From NCBI GenBank assembly GCA_016744415.1, contig JADGEL010000002.1:124001-188000 (forward strand): a stretch of 64,000 nucleotides of DNA. Direction: 5' to 3'. Both the position numbers and the translations under genes were made by a program. Position 1 is the first letter of the stretch, and the number at the start of each line of letters is the position of its first letter. Below, in pieces: positions 1-9,034 of this stretch. The stretch comes from Flavobacteriaceae bacterium. Lineage in GTDB: Bacteria; Bacteroidota; Bacteroidia; Flavobacteriales; Flavobacteriaceae. Under the pieces are notes generated by a model. It saw only the letters and a program-made list of their open reading frames with translations, had not been told where the DNA came from and made no database searches.

Positions 1-584
1 TTTTGGATGTATAGTAATTCTGGATTTTCAAAATCGTCATTTGTAAATTTTACGTCAAACATTAAAACTTCATTGGTGCTATTCGTTTGGTAATCTAATT
101 TAATAGTATGATTGTTTGCCATTTTCCAATCCTCGCCAGGTGCTGCTTGTTCAAAAACTCTATTTAATGGAGAAGATTCAACAAATTTTTCAGCAAATGG
201 ATTTAACGTATTTTCATATTTAGACGTATTATAAAAAGAAGCTATACCGTTAAAAGCATCTGATCGAAAATCACCATTGTTAGTAATTTCAGCATAAGGT
301 AAATATTCTTTTATTTGTCTACCCAGATTGTCATATTCAAAATAGCTTATAATGTCTTCTTTGTTCCCACCAGCTCTTTGATTAACTGATTGTATTGGTC
401 TGCCTAATCCATCATAATAGGTAACTGTTTCAATTTTGTGATTTTCTGGTATGTTAGAAGGAGTTGCTGTTTCACTAATACTATACTCTTTGGTATAGAT
501 AGTGTTTTTCACATAATTTTGATCTGTACTTTGCCCTACAATAACTAAAGGTAAAACAAGTAATATATAAAGTAAATTTTTCAT
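1..584 (-). CDS. RHS-repeat (DUF6443-like) secreted protein, partial
   Basis: The reading frame opens at an ATG at 584 and stays open to the window edge, so only about the first 194 residues are present. It begins with a signal peptide (MKNLLYILLVLPLVIVGQ). Then comes the typical N-terminal section of flavobacterial RHS proteins with 'YYDGLGRPIQSVNQ' and 'YFEYDNLGRQIKEYLP', which are YD/RHS-type strands. Family members are large exported or surface proteins, often with polymorphic toxin-like C-termini; that part lies outside the window. It starts 6 bp after the stop of the upstream RHS protein, so the two are almost surely one transcript. The family call is strong; the function (surface toxin or adhesin) is inference. 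Confidence 0.75.
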   Translation of the reverse strand, partial: MKNLLYILLVLPLVIVGQSTDQNYVKNTIYTKEYSISETATPSNIPENHKIETVTYYDGLGRPIQSVNQRAGGNKEDIISYFEYDNLGRQIKEYLPYAEITNNGDFRSDAFNGIASFYNTSKYENTLNPFAEKFVESSPLNRVFEQAAPGEDWKMANNHTIKLDYQTNSTNEVLMFDVKFTNDDFENPELLYIQ

Positions 585-590
585 GTCTTA

Positions 591-3500
591 TTAGTTTTGA
601 GGTTTAAAGTTGTATTCGTTTTCTGTCAACACATTTCCATCATGGTCTGTAACATGCTCCAATCTATTAAATTCATCATAATGATAGAAAACTACTCTAG
701 CACGAGGGTCAGTAGAACTGGTAACTCCAATTAATGGATCGTAGGTGTATGTTGTTAATTGAGCAGTATCTACAAAATAAGTGTCAGATACGAGTGCATT
801 TAATCTGTCCCTAATTTCAGCTTCTACTGTAATGGAATTTTCACTATTTGATAAGGTCTTTATAGCAGCAATTTCACCTCCTAATAAGGGCGGCATTCCA
901 AAAAGAGTTGCATTTTCAATTTTACCAATTAAATGTTCATTGCCATATCCCCAAATTAAAATAGTATGTGAGCTATTAATTTGTTCAGAGATTTCTCGTG
1001 GTTTTCCATTTGAATTATATTGATGTATTATATATTTAGTATGATCGCTAGTTAGGTCACATAGGTCTTGTGGGTCTTGATTTGGATCTAGGATTCCACC
1101 TGTATCTTTTGGGAGTATATTTAATATAGGAGTTTTGCCAATAATCTCTTTTTCTAGAAAAGGACTTTCAGAAATAAAATTAGTTCCAATCGGCACACCT
1201 TGACTATCGTATTTTTCATAAAATTTTTTGAAGACCATTAATGAGTTGCCAGTTAGAGTGGAAGCTCTATAGGTATTAATCAGTATTGGAGTTGAAATTC
1301 TATTTTGAGCGATTAAATCATCTAAGTATTCAAATTGAGGACAAATTACAGTTGTTACTTCAGGATAATCATAATCGCTATTATAAGGATAAATGAATTC
1401 TGTTTTATGTACATCTCCATCAGAGTTTTGAACAGATTTTTCTTTGATGAAAGGGTAATCATCTTCATAGGTGAATGTTGAACTAACTGAATGTGTTTGA
1501 CCATTGAAATAACTATAATCAATAGTTGTTTTAACAGGGTTTCTAGCAATTTGTATATAAGCACCTTCAGAAAGATAAGCATGAGGGTCGCAACCATCAC
1601 TATTAGGGTCTACATATGGAATACCACCACCTACGCCTATGCTTTCATATTCTTTATAGTGATAAGTGTATTCTGACTTTTTAAGCAAACCGTCAGTTTC
1701 ATTAAAATGAGATATTTTAGTTAAAGTGCCTCTTAACAAATCTCTATCAGTAACAATAGAAGGAAAACATCCATTTGCAACTTTCTGTGTAATAATACCA
1801 GTTGGCATATCCCATTGGTCTCCATTTGGAGGTGGTGACCCATTTATATTTGGGAGTGTCATATTCCAAGAACCTTGCAAGTTCGGATAATCATTTGGAG
1901 TTGTATACTCCTTAATAGTATAACCATTTCCAGATTCACTTATTTTTACTCTCTCATAACCTATAAATGAAGCATTGGTAATTTTTTGGTTAGACATGTC
2001 ATTTTGATAAATACGAAGTCCATAATCATCATTTTGAGATACAATTTTGTAATCGTTAAATCTTGGCATGTTGGTGATAAACCCAGAAGTACCTCCGCCA
2101 ACTTTAGAATAATCATAATTAATTACCCGTTCTAGAGTGTTATCATGGTCATAAAGTTCTTGTTTTTGTATTCGCAAACCGCCACCATTAATTGTAGCTC
2201 CCAAATGGGTGAATTGGTTACTTTCAGCAGTAAGTAATGTGTAACCTCCAGTTGGATAAGTAATTTTTTCTAAAAGACCTCCTTTTGCATACGTTTCATT
2301 AGGAGCTAAAGAGTAATTTCCACCTAATTCAATATAATTACTATTACCAATATCTAAAGGTAAAAAAGAATCATATCCTTGACCAGCATAATGATATGTT
2401 TTAGGAATATAATGACCTTCAATTGTAGGCTCTGGATTTGCTACAACACCATTAGAAAAACCTAGAAAATCTTGCTTGTATGAATAGCGCTTAGGCAGGG
2501 TAGTGCTGTTATAAGTTAAATCATAACCTGGAAGTGCCCCTCCATCTGCACCAATAAACTCAACACTATCTAAGAATAATCGATAGCAATCTTCATCAGT
2601 ACACCCTTCTGTAGAAGCTACATTACTATAATTAAATCGTGCATCTTTAATTATTTTACCGTACTGGTTTTTAACTAAAATACGTGTTAATGCATTATTA
2701 TTAATTGCAATATCATTTGGATTAATAATATCTAGTCTAACAAAATCATAGAAGAACTCAACAGTGCCATGATCAAATGTTATTTTACTTAATTTTTTTG
2801 ATTTAGTAGCTTGGTATTGAATAATTTTAGTGCTGAGGTCTCCATTTGTTTTAAATGCTCCCTTATAAATTGTAAATTCATTTTGGTTATATGGTAGAGA
2901 ATATTCAAAATCTATTTGTTTTCCTGTTATTGGATTTGTAATAGACGTTAAGTCTATACTTGATGTCCAAGCATCTGAACTACTAGAAGGGAATTGATCA
3001 ATACCATTAACCCACTCAGTCTGATGGTTATTTGTTACAATTGATGAAAAATCTTCAAATAGGTATTGCAAACCATTTGTGTTTGTGATTTCAACTTTTA
3101 TTGGTTCAAAATCAGTTGTTAATGGATCAGGATTAATTTCGATTACATTAAGATTTAAATCATAAAAACCTTCAGTCAATGTTATTTGATTTCCTAATTT
3201 GTTTATTTCTTTACAGTCTATTATGCTTAAACCACTTATATATGGCGTTATAAATGATGTATTAATTCCTGGTGCAGCTACATTGTATAAGTCTGGTTCA
3301 CTTTCTCTATATTGATTACCTTCACAATCAGATATTCCAATAGCATCTGACATATAACCAATAGAATTAGGTTTGTGTGTGTAGTCGTTCAAACCATTTA
3401 TTTGTCTTACAACTGAACCACCAGCTGATAAATTCCAATTTGTACCAACACTAGATGCAATTGAATTTACTTTTACACCTCCATAGTTATAGGATAATTG

Positions 3501-3713
3501 TATCGGAACTTTAATACCCCCAAAATCAATTTCATAAATAGGAATGGTTACATTTGGTTTTCCATTGTAATCGTTTATTGGTAAAAAATTAACTTGGCTA
3601 AAAGCCATAGCATCAGGAGAGTTTGTTGGAATGAATTGTTCAACTCCTGGTCTTTCCTGAGCATGAAGAAGAAATGTAATTAGAGAACAAAACAATACGA
3701 ATGTTTTTTTCAT
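591..3713 (-). CDS. large secreted RHS/YD-repeat-like protein
   Basis: This 1040-residue protein has a signal peptide (MKKTFVLFCSLITFLLHAQ). The long beta-rich body resembles the N-terminal shell of flavobacterial RHS proteins: 'YNGKPNVTIPIYEIDFGGI' early on, then 'SYNYGGVKVN' and 'SSVGTNWNLSAGG'. The last 60 residues hold YD-like strands ('TYTYDPLIGVTSSTDPRARV', 'YHYDEFNRLEHVTDHDGN'). No catalytic motif was seen. It sits directly upstream of a second RHS gene with 6 bp between them. In this group the first gene usually gives the long shell half and the second carries DUF6443 and the variable end. A 41-nt palindrome lies about 165 bp upstream and is shared with the pseudopilin operon at 59.8 kb. 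Role in surface display or competition is inferred. Confidence 0.75.
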   Translation of the reverse strand: MKKTFVLFCSLITFLLHAQERPGVEQFIPTNSPDAMAFSQVNFLPINDYNGKPNVTIPIYEIDFGGIKVPIQLSYNYGGVKVNSIASSVGTNWNLSAGGSVVRQINGLNDYTHKPNSIGYMSDAIGISDCEGNQYRESEPDLYNVAAPGINTSFITPYISGLSIIDCKEINKLGNQITLTEGFYDLNLNVIEINPDPLTTDFEPIKVEITNTNGLQYLFEDFSSIVTNNHQTEWVNGIDQFPSSSSDAWTSSIDLTSITNPITGKQIDFEYSLPYNQNEFTIYKGAFKTNGDLSTKIIQYQATKSKKLSKITFDHGTVEFFYDFVRLDIINPNDIAINNNALTRILVKNQYGKIIKDARFNYSNVASTEGCTDEDCYRLFLDSVEFIGADGGALPGYDLTYNSTTLPKRYSYKQDFLGFSNGVVANPEPTIEGHYIPKTYHYAGQGYDSFLPLDIGNSNYIELGGNYSLAPNETYAKGGLLEKITYPTGGYTLLTAESNQFTHLGATINGGGLRIQKQELYDHDNTLERVINYDYSKVGGGTSGFITNMPRFNDYKIVSQNDDYGLRIYQNDMSNQKITNASFIGYERVKISESGNGYTIKEYTTPNDYPNLQGSWNMTLPNINGSPPPNGDQWDMPTGIITQKVANGCFPSIVTDRDLLRGTLTKISHFNETDGLLKKSEYTYHYKEYESIGVGGGIPYVDPNSDGCDPHAYLSEGAYIQIARNPVKTTIDYSYFNGQTHSVSSTFTYEDDYPFIKEKSVQNSDGDVHKTEFIYPYNSDYDYPEVTTVICPQFEYLDDLIAQNRISTPILINTYRASTLTGNSLMVFKKFYEKYDSQGVPIGTNFISESPFLEKEIIGKTPILNILPKDTGGILDPNQDPQDLCDLTSDHTKYIIHQYNSNGKPREISEQINSSHTILIWGYGNEHLIGKIENATLFGMPPLLGGEIAAIKTLSNSENSITVEAEIRDRLNALVSDTYFVDTAQLTTYTYDPLIGVTSSTDPRARVVFYHYDEFNRLEHVTDHDGNVLTENEYNFKPQN

Positions 3714-3878
3714 GGATATATAGTTAAATGATTAATAAATTTCAAGTGTTAAAATTAGTGAGTCATTTAAATAAGAATGAGAATTTTGACGTACAATGTG
3801 TGCGTAGAAATGAACATAATTTATAAACTGACTACTAAAATTTCAAGCGATAAAGTTAGATGGTTATAATAGATATTG

Positions 3879-3919
3879 CGCACGGTTTTACCATACAATT
3901 TTTACGGAAAAATCGTAGG
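3879..3919. promoter_or_regulatory. 41-nt imperfect palindrome upstream of the RHS operon
   Basis: The left arm CGCACGGTTTTACCAT (3879-3894) and right arm ACGGAAAAATCGTAGG (3904-3919) pair at 11 of 16 positions around a 9-nt centre ACAATTTTT. The same architecture, with perfect arms and a centre differing by one base, occurs at 59823-59863. Both copies lie upstream of minus-strand operons, so an operator is more likely than a terminator. The binding protein is unknown. The rest of 3714-3992 shows no gene. Confidence 0.5.
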
Positions 3920-3992
3920 CTGTATTAGAATGGAAAGGTTACTTTTATAAGTTTATGTGGCTTGAGTTAAACACTAAAAAGATGTATATAAA

Positions 3993-5207
3993 TTAGGGCA
4001 ATAAACATTTTTTCACTTGCTCCATACATTTTATTTTATTTGCATTGGTAATTTTAGCATACACCATTGTAGAACTGATATTACTATGCCCTAAAAATTC
4101 TTTAACCATTTCTATAGAAACATTATTTTCTAACAAAAGAGTCGTTGCACACGTATGTCTTGCCATATGATGATGGATAGATTGTTTTATCTCAGCCATT
4201 ATTCCAATATTTTTTAAACATTCATTTAACTTTGAGTTATTTAATTTTGGAAGTATTCTTTTTTCAATTAATCGCTCGGCTGAATTTTGATACTTTTCAA
4301 TTATTTCTTTTGCTTTCGGGTATATTGGATTTTCAACTGGGTTACTTGTTTTTTGCTGTGCATCCAAAAAGTAAAACAAATGATTATTGATTTCTTTTAA
4401 ATTATCAATAGTTAAGGATTGAGCATCACCATATCTTAAACCAGTATACACAGAAAAGACAAAAACATCTCTTGCTCTATCTAACATATTATGCTCGCTT
4501 AAATCTAATTCTTCCAACTTTAATAATTCATCAGCCGTTAAATATTTAATTTTAGGATCTACTTTTTTATACTTAAACCGTTTGTATGGTCTCTCTTTTG
4601 TGTAGTCTTCATCTAAAGCTTGGTATAAAACAGTTCTAAAAAATCCATGTATTTTGTTTATTGTAGTTTTAGACAAAGGCTTTTTATACTGTTTTGTTAT
4701 TATCGATAATAAATAATTATCAAATTCAAGAATAAATTTATGATCTACTCTTTTAATGTCTACATCTGTAACACAAAATGTATCACAAATAAATTTTTCC
4801 AGTTTCACTGCCAATTGCTCATATTTTAAATGTGTTTCTTTAGATAGATATACTTGTTTCATTTTTTGCTGTTTCACTTTCCTAATGTAGTCTACTACTC
4901 CAATATCAAACACATCACTGCCAATAAAGTAATCCTTAATACTTTTGTGATCAATATTCTTCCCTTCATACTTTAATCTATCTACTACCCCATCAATATC
5001 GGTTCTCATAGCCGTTAACTTTTTCATTATTACTGGTGATTTTATCGCAGATTGCATTTCATGATTCCATTTATCTGATTCTAACCACAAGTTCGTAGCA
5101 AACTCACTTTTCTTCCGTTTGTAAAAAATTCTACCATATACTTTTTGCTTACCATTTTTCTCAAACCTCCTATTTAAGAAAAATATTACTGTATAATTTA
5201 TACGCAT
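3993..5207 (-). CDS. tyrosine-type site-specific integrase (element 1)
   Basis: A tyrosine recombinase of the Bacteroidota phage/ICE type, about 404 aa from the chosen start. An N-terminal arm-binding region ('KVYGRIFYKRKKSEFATN') is followed by a SAM-like core-binding domain and a C-terminal catalytic domain. Catalytic residues are visible: R258 in 'YTGLRYGD', H347-x-x-R350 in 'HHMARHTCATT', H374 in 'FLGHSNISS' and Y383 in 'MVYAKIT'. An ATG at 5246 would add 13 residues. I prefer ATG 5207 (MRINYTVIFFLNRR) because it aligns with the start of the second integrase, MRANITVKFFLKK, and puts all catalytic residues at the same numbers. It lies downstream of the primase gene on the same strand. It probably drives integration of a roughly 4-8 kb mobilizable element. 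Confidence 0.9.
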   Translation of the reverse strand: MRINYTVIFFLNRRFEKNGKQKVYGRIFYKRKKSEFATNLWLESDKWNHEMQSAIKSPVIMKKLTAMRTDIDGVVDRLKYEGKNIDHKSIKDYFIGSDVFDIGVVDYIRKVKQQKMKQVYLSKETHLKYEQLAVKLEKFICDTFCVTDVDIKRVDHKFILEFDNYLLSIITKQYKKPLSKTTINKIHGFFRTVLYQALDEDYTKERPYKRFKYKKVDPKIKYLTADELLKLEELDLSEHNMLDRARDVFVFSVYTGLRYGDAQSLTIDNLKEINNHLFYFLDAQQKTSNPVENPIYPKAKEIIEKYQNSAERLIEKRILPKLNNSKLNECLKNIGIMAEIKQSIHHHMARHTCATTLLLENNVSIEMVKEFLGHSNISSTMVYAKITNANKIKCMEQVKKCLLP

Positions 5208-5422
5208 TTTCGTTTTATATTTTAATGTTAATTGTTGAAAAAACACTTATAAGCCTTGCAACTAAAGTGAATTTTTGAGCAACAATATTTCAACAATTCA
5301 ACAAATAAATAATTTGATAAAATGAATTGTCAACCTAGTTTTCCATTGTTGACATTCTGTTGCATTTGTTTTTAGCTCACCAATTGACTTTTAAAGGGTT
5401 TTTTCAACAATCAACAAATTAT

Positions 5423-6637
5423 TTAAAAATTGATTTTAATATTCTGTAAAAATTCTTTTGAAAAAATAAATACACGTCCTTTATCATTATTAAAGTTTGG
5501 CATTGACTTATTATTTATCGGGTCATATACCAAATAGTACTTTTGATAACTGGTGTTTTTACTATTCATATTCCATTTCTCTTTTAAGAGCTTGGTAATT
5601 TGGAAACCAGAAACTCTAAGATTGTTGCGATTCATCAATTCTATCAAATCACCAATAGCGTATTTGATCTCCGTCAAATCAAACTTATCTAATTCATCTT
5701 CAATAGTTTCAATAAGTTGCTTTTCAACAAAAGTTTTATTTCCTTTTTTTAAATTATCTAATGCCTGTGTCCAAATCTGTTCCTTAGTAAACCACATTCG
5801 TGTTTTCCTCTGTGTCACAATTCCTCTTTTATTGATGTAATACAAAAAATGTGGTATTTCTTCAATCAACTTATCTAACAATAAAGGATTATCGTCTACT
5901 AACTGTGGTACTTTAACCACCCAATATCTTATCTCTTCTGGATCTATTTTAACAAAAGAATCTTCATTGTTAGAACACAAAATAAACTTTCCGAAAAAAT
6001 CAATCTCACGTTTGTCTTTACCTTTAGATTCACTTTTAAAGTGTCTTGCTGTTGATAAGCTCTTTAATAATTCAGAATCTTCTTTTTTATCTAACAATAC
6101 TTCGTCAATACCAACAATCAATTTGTCAGACCAGTCAGAATTAAACTGACTTCTAAAATCTTCATTCTTATTAATTGTCATATTGTCTTCAAAAACTGAT
6201 TTTAACCAATTAAGAAAAGTTGTCTTACCTGTGTTACGCTCTGATGACACTAAACTTAATATTGGCAAAATTTGATTAGGGTAATTCCATAGTATTCGCA
6301 AATAATCCAAGGCAATACCATATTGATTACCAAAAATATGTTCCAAGAACATTTTAGTAAATGGAATTTTTCCATTTACTAAAATGTGACTCAATTTGTG
6401 ATACCTATTGTAACACATTTGTATCACAGGTTGATAATTGGTGTGTGACGGTATAGAACAAAAAGCTTTATAACGCTTAACTTGGAATAAATAATCTTTG
6501 GTATGATCATCTATTATAGTTGATCTATTCCATTTTATTAATACTTCCTTCGTTTTACCACTAATAGTTGGCATCGTATCCTTTAAAAAATAATCCGTTC
6601 CAACTCTTATATAATCTTTCTTATTTGTATTATCCAT
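5423..6637 (-). CDS. phage/plasmid-type primase-helicase family protein
   Basis: The 404-aa protein has a Walker A motif at residues 133-140 (ERNTGKTT), a Walker B-like stretch at 173-180 (LIVGIDEV) and a sensor-type strand at about 217-228 (KFILCSNNEDSF). This is the order seen in superfamily-3-like helicase domains (DUF5906/P4-primase-like) of Bacteroidota mobile elements. No primase zinc or TOPRIM motif is evident, so this is probably the helicase portion only. Its start overlaps the end of the 112-aa gene by 8 bp, so the two are co-translated. With the nearby integrase it suggests an element that replicates or initiates DNA unwinding when excised. The family call is good; the exact role is inferred. 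Confidence 0.75.
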   Translation of the reverse strand: MDNTNKKDYIRVGTDYFLKDTMPTISGKTKEVLIKWNRSTIIDDHTKDYLFQVKRYKAFCSIPSHTNYQPVIQMCYNRYHKLSHILVNGKIPFTKMFLEHIFGNQYGIALDYLRILWNYPNQILPILSLVSSERNTGKTTFLNWLKSVFEDNMTINKNEDFRSQFNSDWSDKLIVGIDEVLLDKKEDSELLKSLSTARHFKSESKGKDKREIDFFGKFILCSNNEDSFVKIDPEEIRYWVVKVPQLVDDNPLLLDKLIEEIPHFLYYINKRGIVTQRKTRMWFTKEQIWTQALDNLKKGNKTFVEKQLIETIEDELDKFDLTEIKYAIGDLIELMNRNNLRVSGFQITKLLKEKWNMNSKNTSYQKYYLVYDPINNKSMPNFNNDKGRVFIFSKEFLQNIKINF

Positions 6638-6968
6638 TGTATGAAATATTATAAGGTGCGGCTTTTATTACATATCCTTCGTTTAACTTTTTATCTTGAC
6701 GCAAGTTGAAAACTACTCTTGTATCAATAGCCTGGGCATTTGGATCTCTTTTTATTAATCCATCTATTTGCCCATCCATATCTTTAAATAATTCAAATCG
6801 CTTAAATTGATACAAACCGTTGATTCCATCATTTAAGTTTTGATGAATTTTAACGAGTAAATTATACGCTTCTCTTGTAATATTTTTTGAATGACTTGTA
6901 TTTAACCACCACTCTAAATTAGCTTGACTACCTCTTATTAGTGCCAAACCGTTAATTGAACTTTTCAT
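6630..6968 (-). CDS. hypothetical protein of mobile element 1
   Basis: A 112-aa soluble protein without signal peptide or membrane segment. I do not recognise the family. It has helix-rich sequence in the middle ('REAYNLLVKIHQNLNDGINGLYQFKRFELFKDMDGQIDGL') and basic and aromatic residues, compatible with a DNA-associated element protein. The 8-bp overlap with the downstream primase-helicase gene ties it to that module. Confidence 0.6.
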   Translation of the reverse strand: MKSSINGLALIRGSQANLEWWLNTSHSKNITREAYNLLVKIHQNLNDGINGLYQFKRFELFKDMDGQIDGLIKRDPNAQAIDTRVVFNLRQDKKLNEGYVIKAAPYNISYNG

Positions 6969-7164
6969 TATTTTTTTTAATTTTAAGGCATAGGTTTCCT
7001 ATACAGCCTTGTATACAAAACCGATATGCCTATTAATAAATATTTTGTAAATGTGTGATACGATTGAATTACACGTGTATCACATTAAAATAACTACAAC
7101 TAACTGCTACATTGATATTAAGATATATTCGAAATTTTTTAGCTTACCAATTGCAGTATTAGTA

Positions 7165-7614
7165 TTAGCGATATGGAAGTCTTCCATCAGTACATTTGTA
7201 AAATGTTTGAAAATCAAAATTAATGCTGTCTTCATCTTCACCAAAGCAAAGAATTAATTCTTCGTTAAAACCGAATAAATTAACCTTTTTTAGAAACCGA
7301 TTCATCTTAGTGATAACTTCATCAAAAACCAATTGTAATTCAGGTTCTAAATTTTGGTAATGCCTATTAATTACATTAATAATATGTTTTACTTCATATC
7401 CACAAACATCTTTACAAGAATCGCCATTAGACTCTATGTATGCAAAAACAAACAATAAATCCGCTGAATGTAGAGGGTTTTCAATCTTAATTGATTGGCT
7501 CAATTGATTTCTAAAATAATCGGAAATTGTAATACCTTCTCTTCCTGCTATATCAGATATTGTCTCATACAAGGTTTCGGGTATTCTTGCATGAATTACT
7601 TTATTATTTTTCAT
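7165..7614 (-). CDS. ribbon-helix-helix type protein (mobilization- or antitoxin-like)
   Basis: The first ~45 of 149 residues ('VIHARIPETLYETISDIAGR' ... 'TISDYFRNQLSQS') fit a ribbon-helix-helix DNA-binding fold: a short beta strand then two helices. The rest is acidic and helical with no recognised motif. The stop of the upstream HTH gene and the start of this gene share one base (7614), so they are translationally coupled. Such pairs occur at the head of small Bacteroidota mobilizable elements, where the RHH protein is often a relaxosome or regulatory component. No relaxase is visible here, so a regulatory role is equally possible. Confidence 0.65.
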   Translation of the reverse strand: MKNNKVIHARIPETLYETISDIAGREGITISDYFRNQLSQSIKIENPLHSADLLFVFAYIESNGDSCKDVCGYEVKHIINVINRHYQNLEPELQLVFDEVITKMNRFLKKVNLFGFNEELILCFGEDEDSINFDFQTFYKCTDGRLPYR

Positions 7615-7913
7615 TAAGCAACATCTTTTAAAAGGTTAAACAAATCATTTTTGTGGTAAAATATTTTTGCCCAAAATTTTTTAAATGGAAGCATTTCCTC
7701 AGTTCTTTTTCTCCAAAGCCACGTTTTGGATTTTCCGATAAGTTCACAAGCATCTCTTTCTGATATGAAACCATTAATTTCATTTATACTATTACTTGTT
7801 TTTTTGAATTGAGCATTATAAAGTTGCTCTACTTTACTAAGAAGAGTTTCAAACTTTTGCTCTTCCATTAAAATTACATTTTTCATCTGTAAAATTTTTA
7901 AATTAAATTGCAT
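7614..7913 (-). CDS. helix-turn-helix / excisionase-like protein
   Basis: A 99-aa protein whose second half ('ISERDACELIGKSKTWLWRK' then 'LPFKKFWAKIFYHKNDLFNL') matches the winged HTH_17/excisionase-type domain common in Bacteroidota integrative elements. The residues before it form a likely coiled helix ('MEEQKFETLLSKVEQLY'). The true start may be an internal ATG (residue 10 or 15), because the first residues add nothing recognisable. It is coupled to the RHH gene that follows. It probably regulates element excision or gene expression. Confidence 0.7.
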   Translation of the reverse strand: MQFNLKILQMKNVILMEEQKFETLLSKVEQLYNAQFKKTSNSINEINGFISERDACELIGKSKTWLWRKRTEEMLPFKKFWAKIFYHKNDLFNLLKDVA

Positions 7914-8040
7914 TCAAACTCTTTGAGTGCTTTGATGCAAAGGTTTAAAGATTTTATAAGGAATATTAGATTTTGAGCAACTCGGCTAAACCTCATTTTT
8001 ACCTCGGTTAAATAAAATTTTTAATCACTTGATTATAAGG

Positions 8041-8083
8041 AACAAAAAAAACTCAAAGTGTTTCTACTTTGAGTTTTTTTGTT
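8041..8083 (-). terminator. strong hairpin terminator, probably bidirectional
   Basis: ACTCAAAGT pairs with ACTTTGAGT around a 6-nt loop, and the stem extends into an A8/T7 tract on the two sides. It lies 40 bp beyond the stop of the minus-strand gene ending at 8123 and separates the element-2 genes from the element-1 HTH gene. Confidence 0.8.
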
Positions 8084-8122
8084 CCTACTTTGAAATTTCA
8101 GCGATCTACTTTTGTCCTTTAA

Positions 8123-9025
8123 TCACCTCAATTTAAGTTTTACATTTTCCAATTTATTTATAATATGGGCTTTAAAAACCTTATTATTAGTTTTACCAAC
8201 TAATTCTATAACCTTATCATAAGCCAAACACACATCAAATGATTGCTTATAATTTAAATAATCTTCTTTTAAGATTTTATAAAAGGTAGTTGAATCATAC
8301 CTTTTTTTACTACCATAATTATATGGGTCATTAAAATCCATTAAAACCTTATCATATAACTCTCTAAAAGGAGTATTTGGAGAGTTACAATCTCTCCACT
8401 CTCTTTGAAACAATGCAAACTCACATAAATTAAATTTTATTCCGTGTAAAATTATATCTCTTGATTCCTCTTTATTATTATTTTCATCAATAACATCTTT
8501 AGTCATCTCAATTATATTTTGGCTGTTTTCAGGATAGTGCTTCTTCCTTAATTCATATTCAAGTTCATTTAATCTATTAGAATCATAAGTGAAAACTAAA
8601 TTTTCTATTTCATCAAATTTATAAAGCATCGAAAAATAATTACTGTGATTCGAAATGATAGCGTATGACTTAGTCAAGCCTTCATAAATAGCAGCCCTAA
8701 TGACTACCTCTTTATAAGGAACTACATTACTTATTTTGCTTTCATTATAATTTTCCAACAATTCATATTTGAAAATATTTACTATATCATTGTTACTATA
8801 ATATTGTCCCCTGTTTTTAAAAATCCTCAATAGATCAAAGAACTCTTGATCTGATTTTGGAATTGTACTTTCTTCCTTATCACTTAGTATCTTTATAAAA
8901 TTATTACTAATAAAGTTGAAATCTCTTTCTTTACTAAGTCCAGAGGTAAGTGTTTTTTTATAAAATTCTCCAGCCTTTCTAATTACCTTTTCTTCGAAAT
9001 ATTCAAATATTTTATGACTATCCAT
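8123..9025 (-). CDS. hypothetical protein next to integrase 2
   Basis: A 300-aa soluble, helix-rich, charged protein with no signal peptide. I do not recognise a family with confidence. The C-terminal part ('KKRYDSTTFYKILKEDYLNYKQSF') and the position beside an integrase are reminiscent of RteC-type or other uncharacterised element proteins, but this is weak. It follows the integrase gene by 9 bp and ends at a strong terminator, so the pair forms a two-gene cargo/integrase unit. Confidence 0.6.
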   Translation of the reverse strand: MDSHKIFEYFEEKVIRKAGEFYKKTLTSGLSKERDFNFISNNFIKILSDKEESTIPKSDQEFFDLLRIFKNRGQYYSNNDIVNIFKYELLENYNESKISNVVPYKEVVIRAAIYEGLTKSYAIISNHSNYFSMLYKFDEIENLVFTYDSNRLNELEYELRKKHYPENSQNIIEMTKDVIDENNNKEESRDIILHGIKFNLCEFALFQREWRDCNSPNTPFRELYDKVLMDFNDPYNYGSKKRYDSTTFYKILKEDYLNYKQSFDVCLAYDKVIELVGKTNNKVFKAHIINKLENVKLKLR

Positions 9026-9034
9026 ATAATCTAT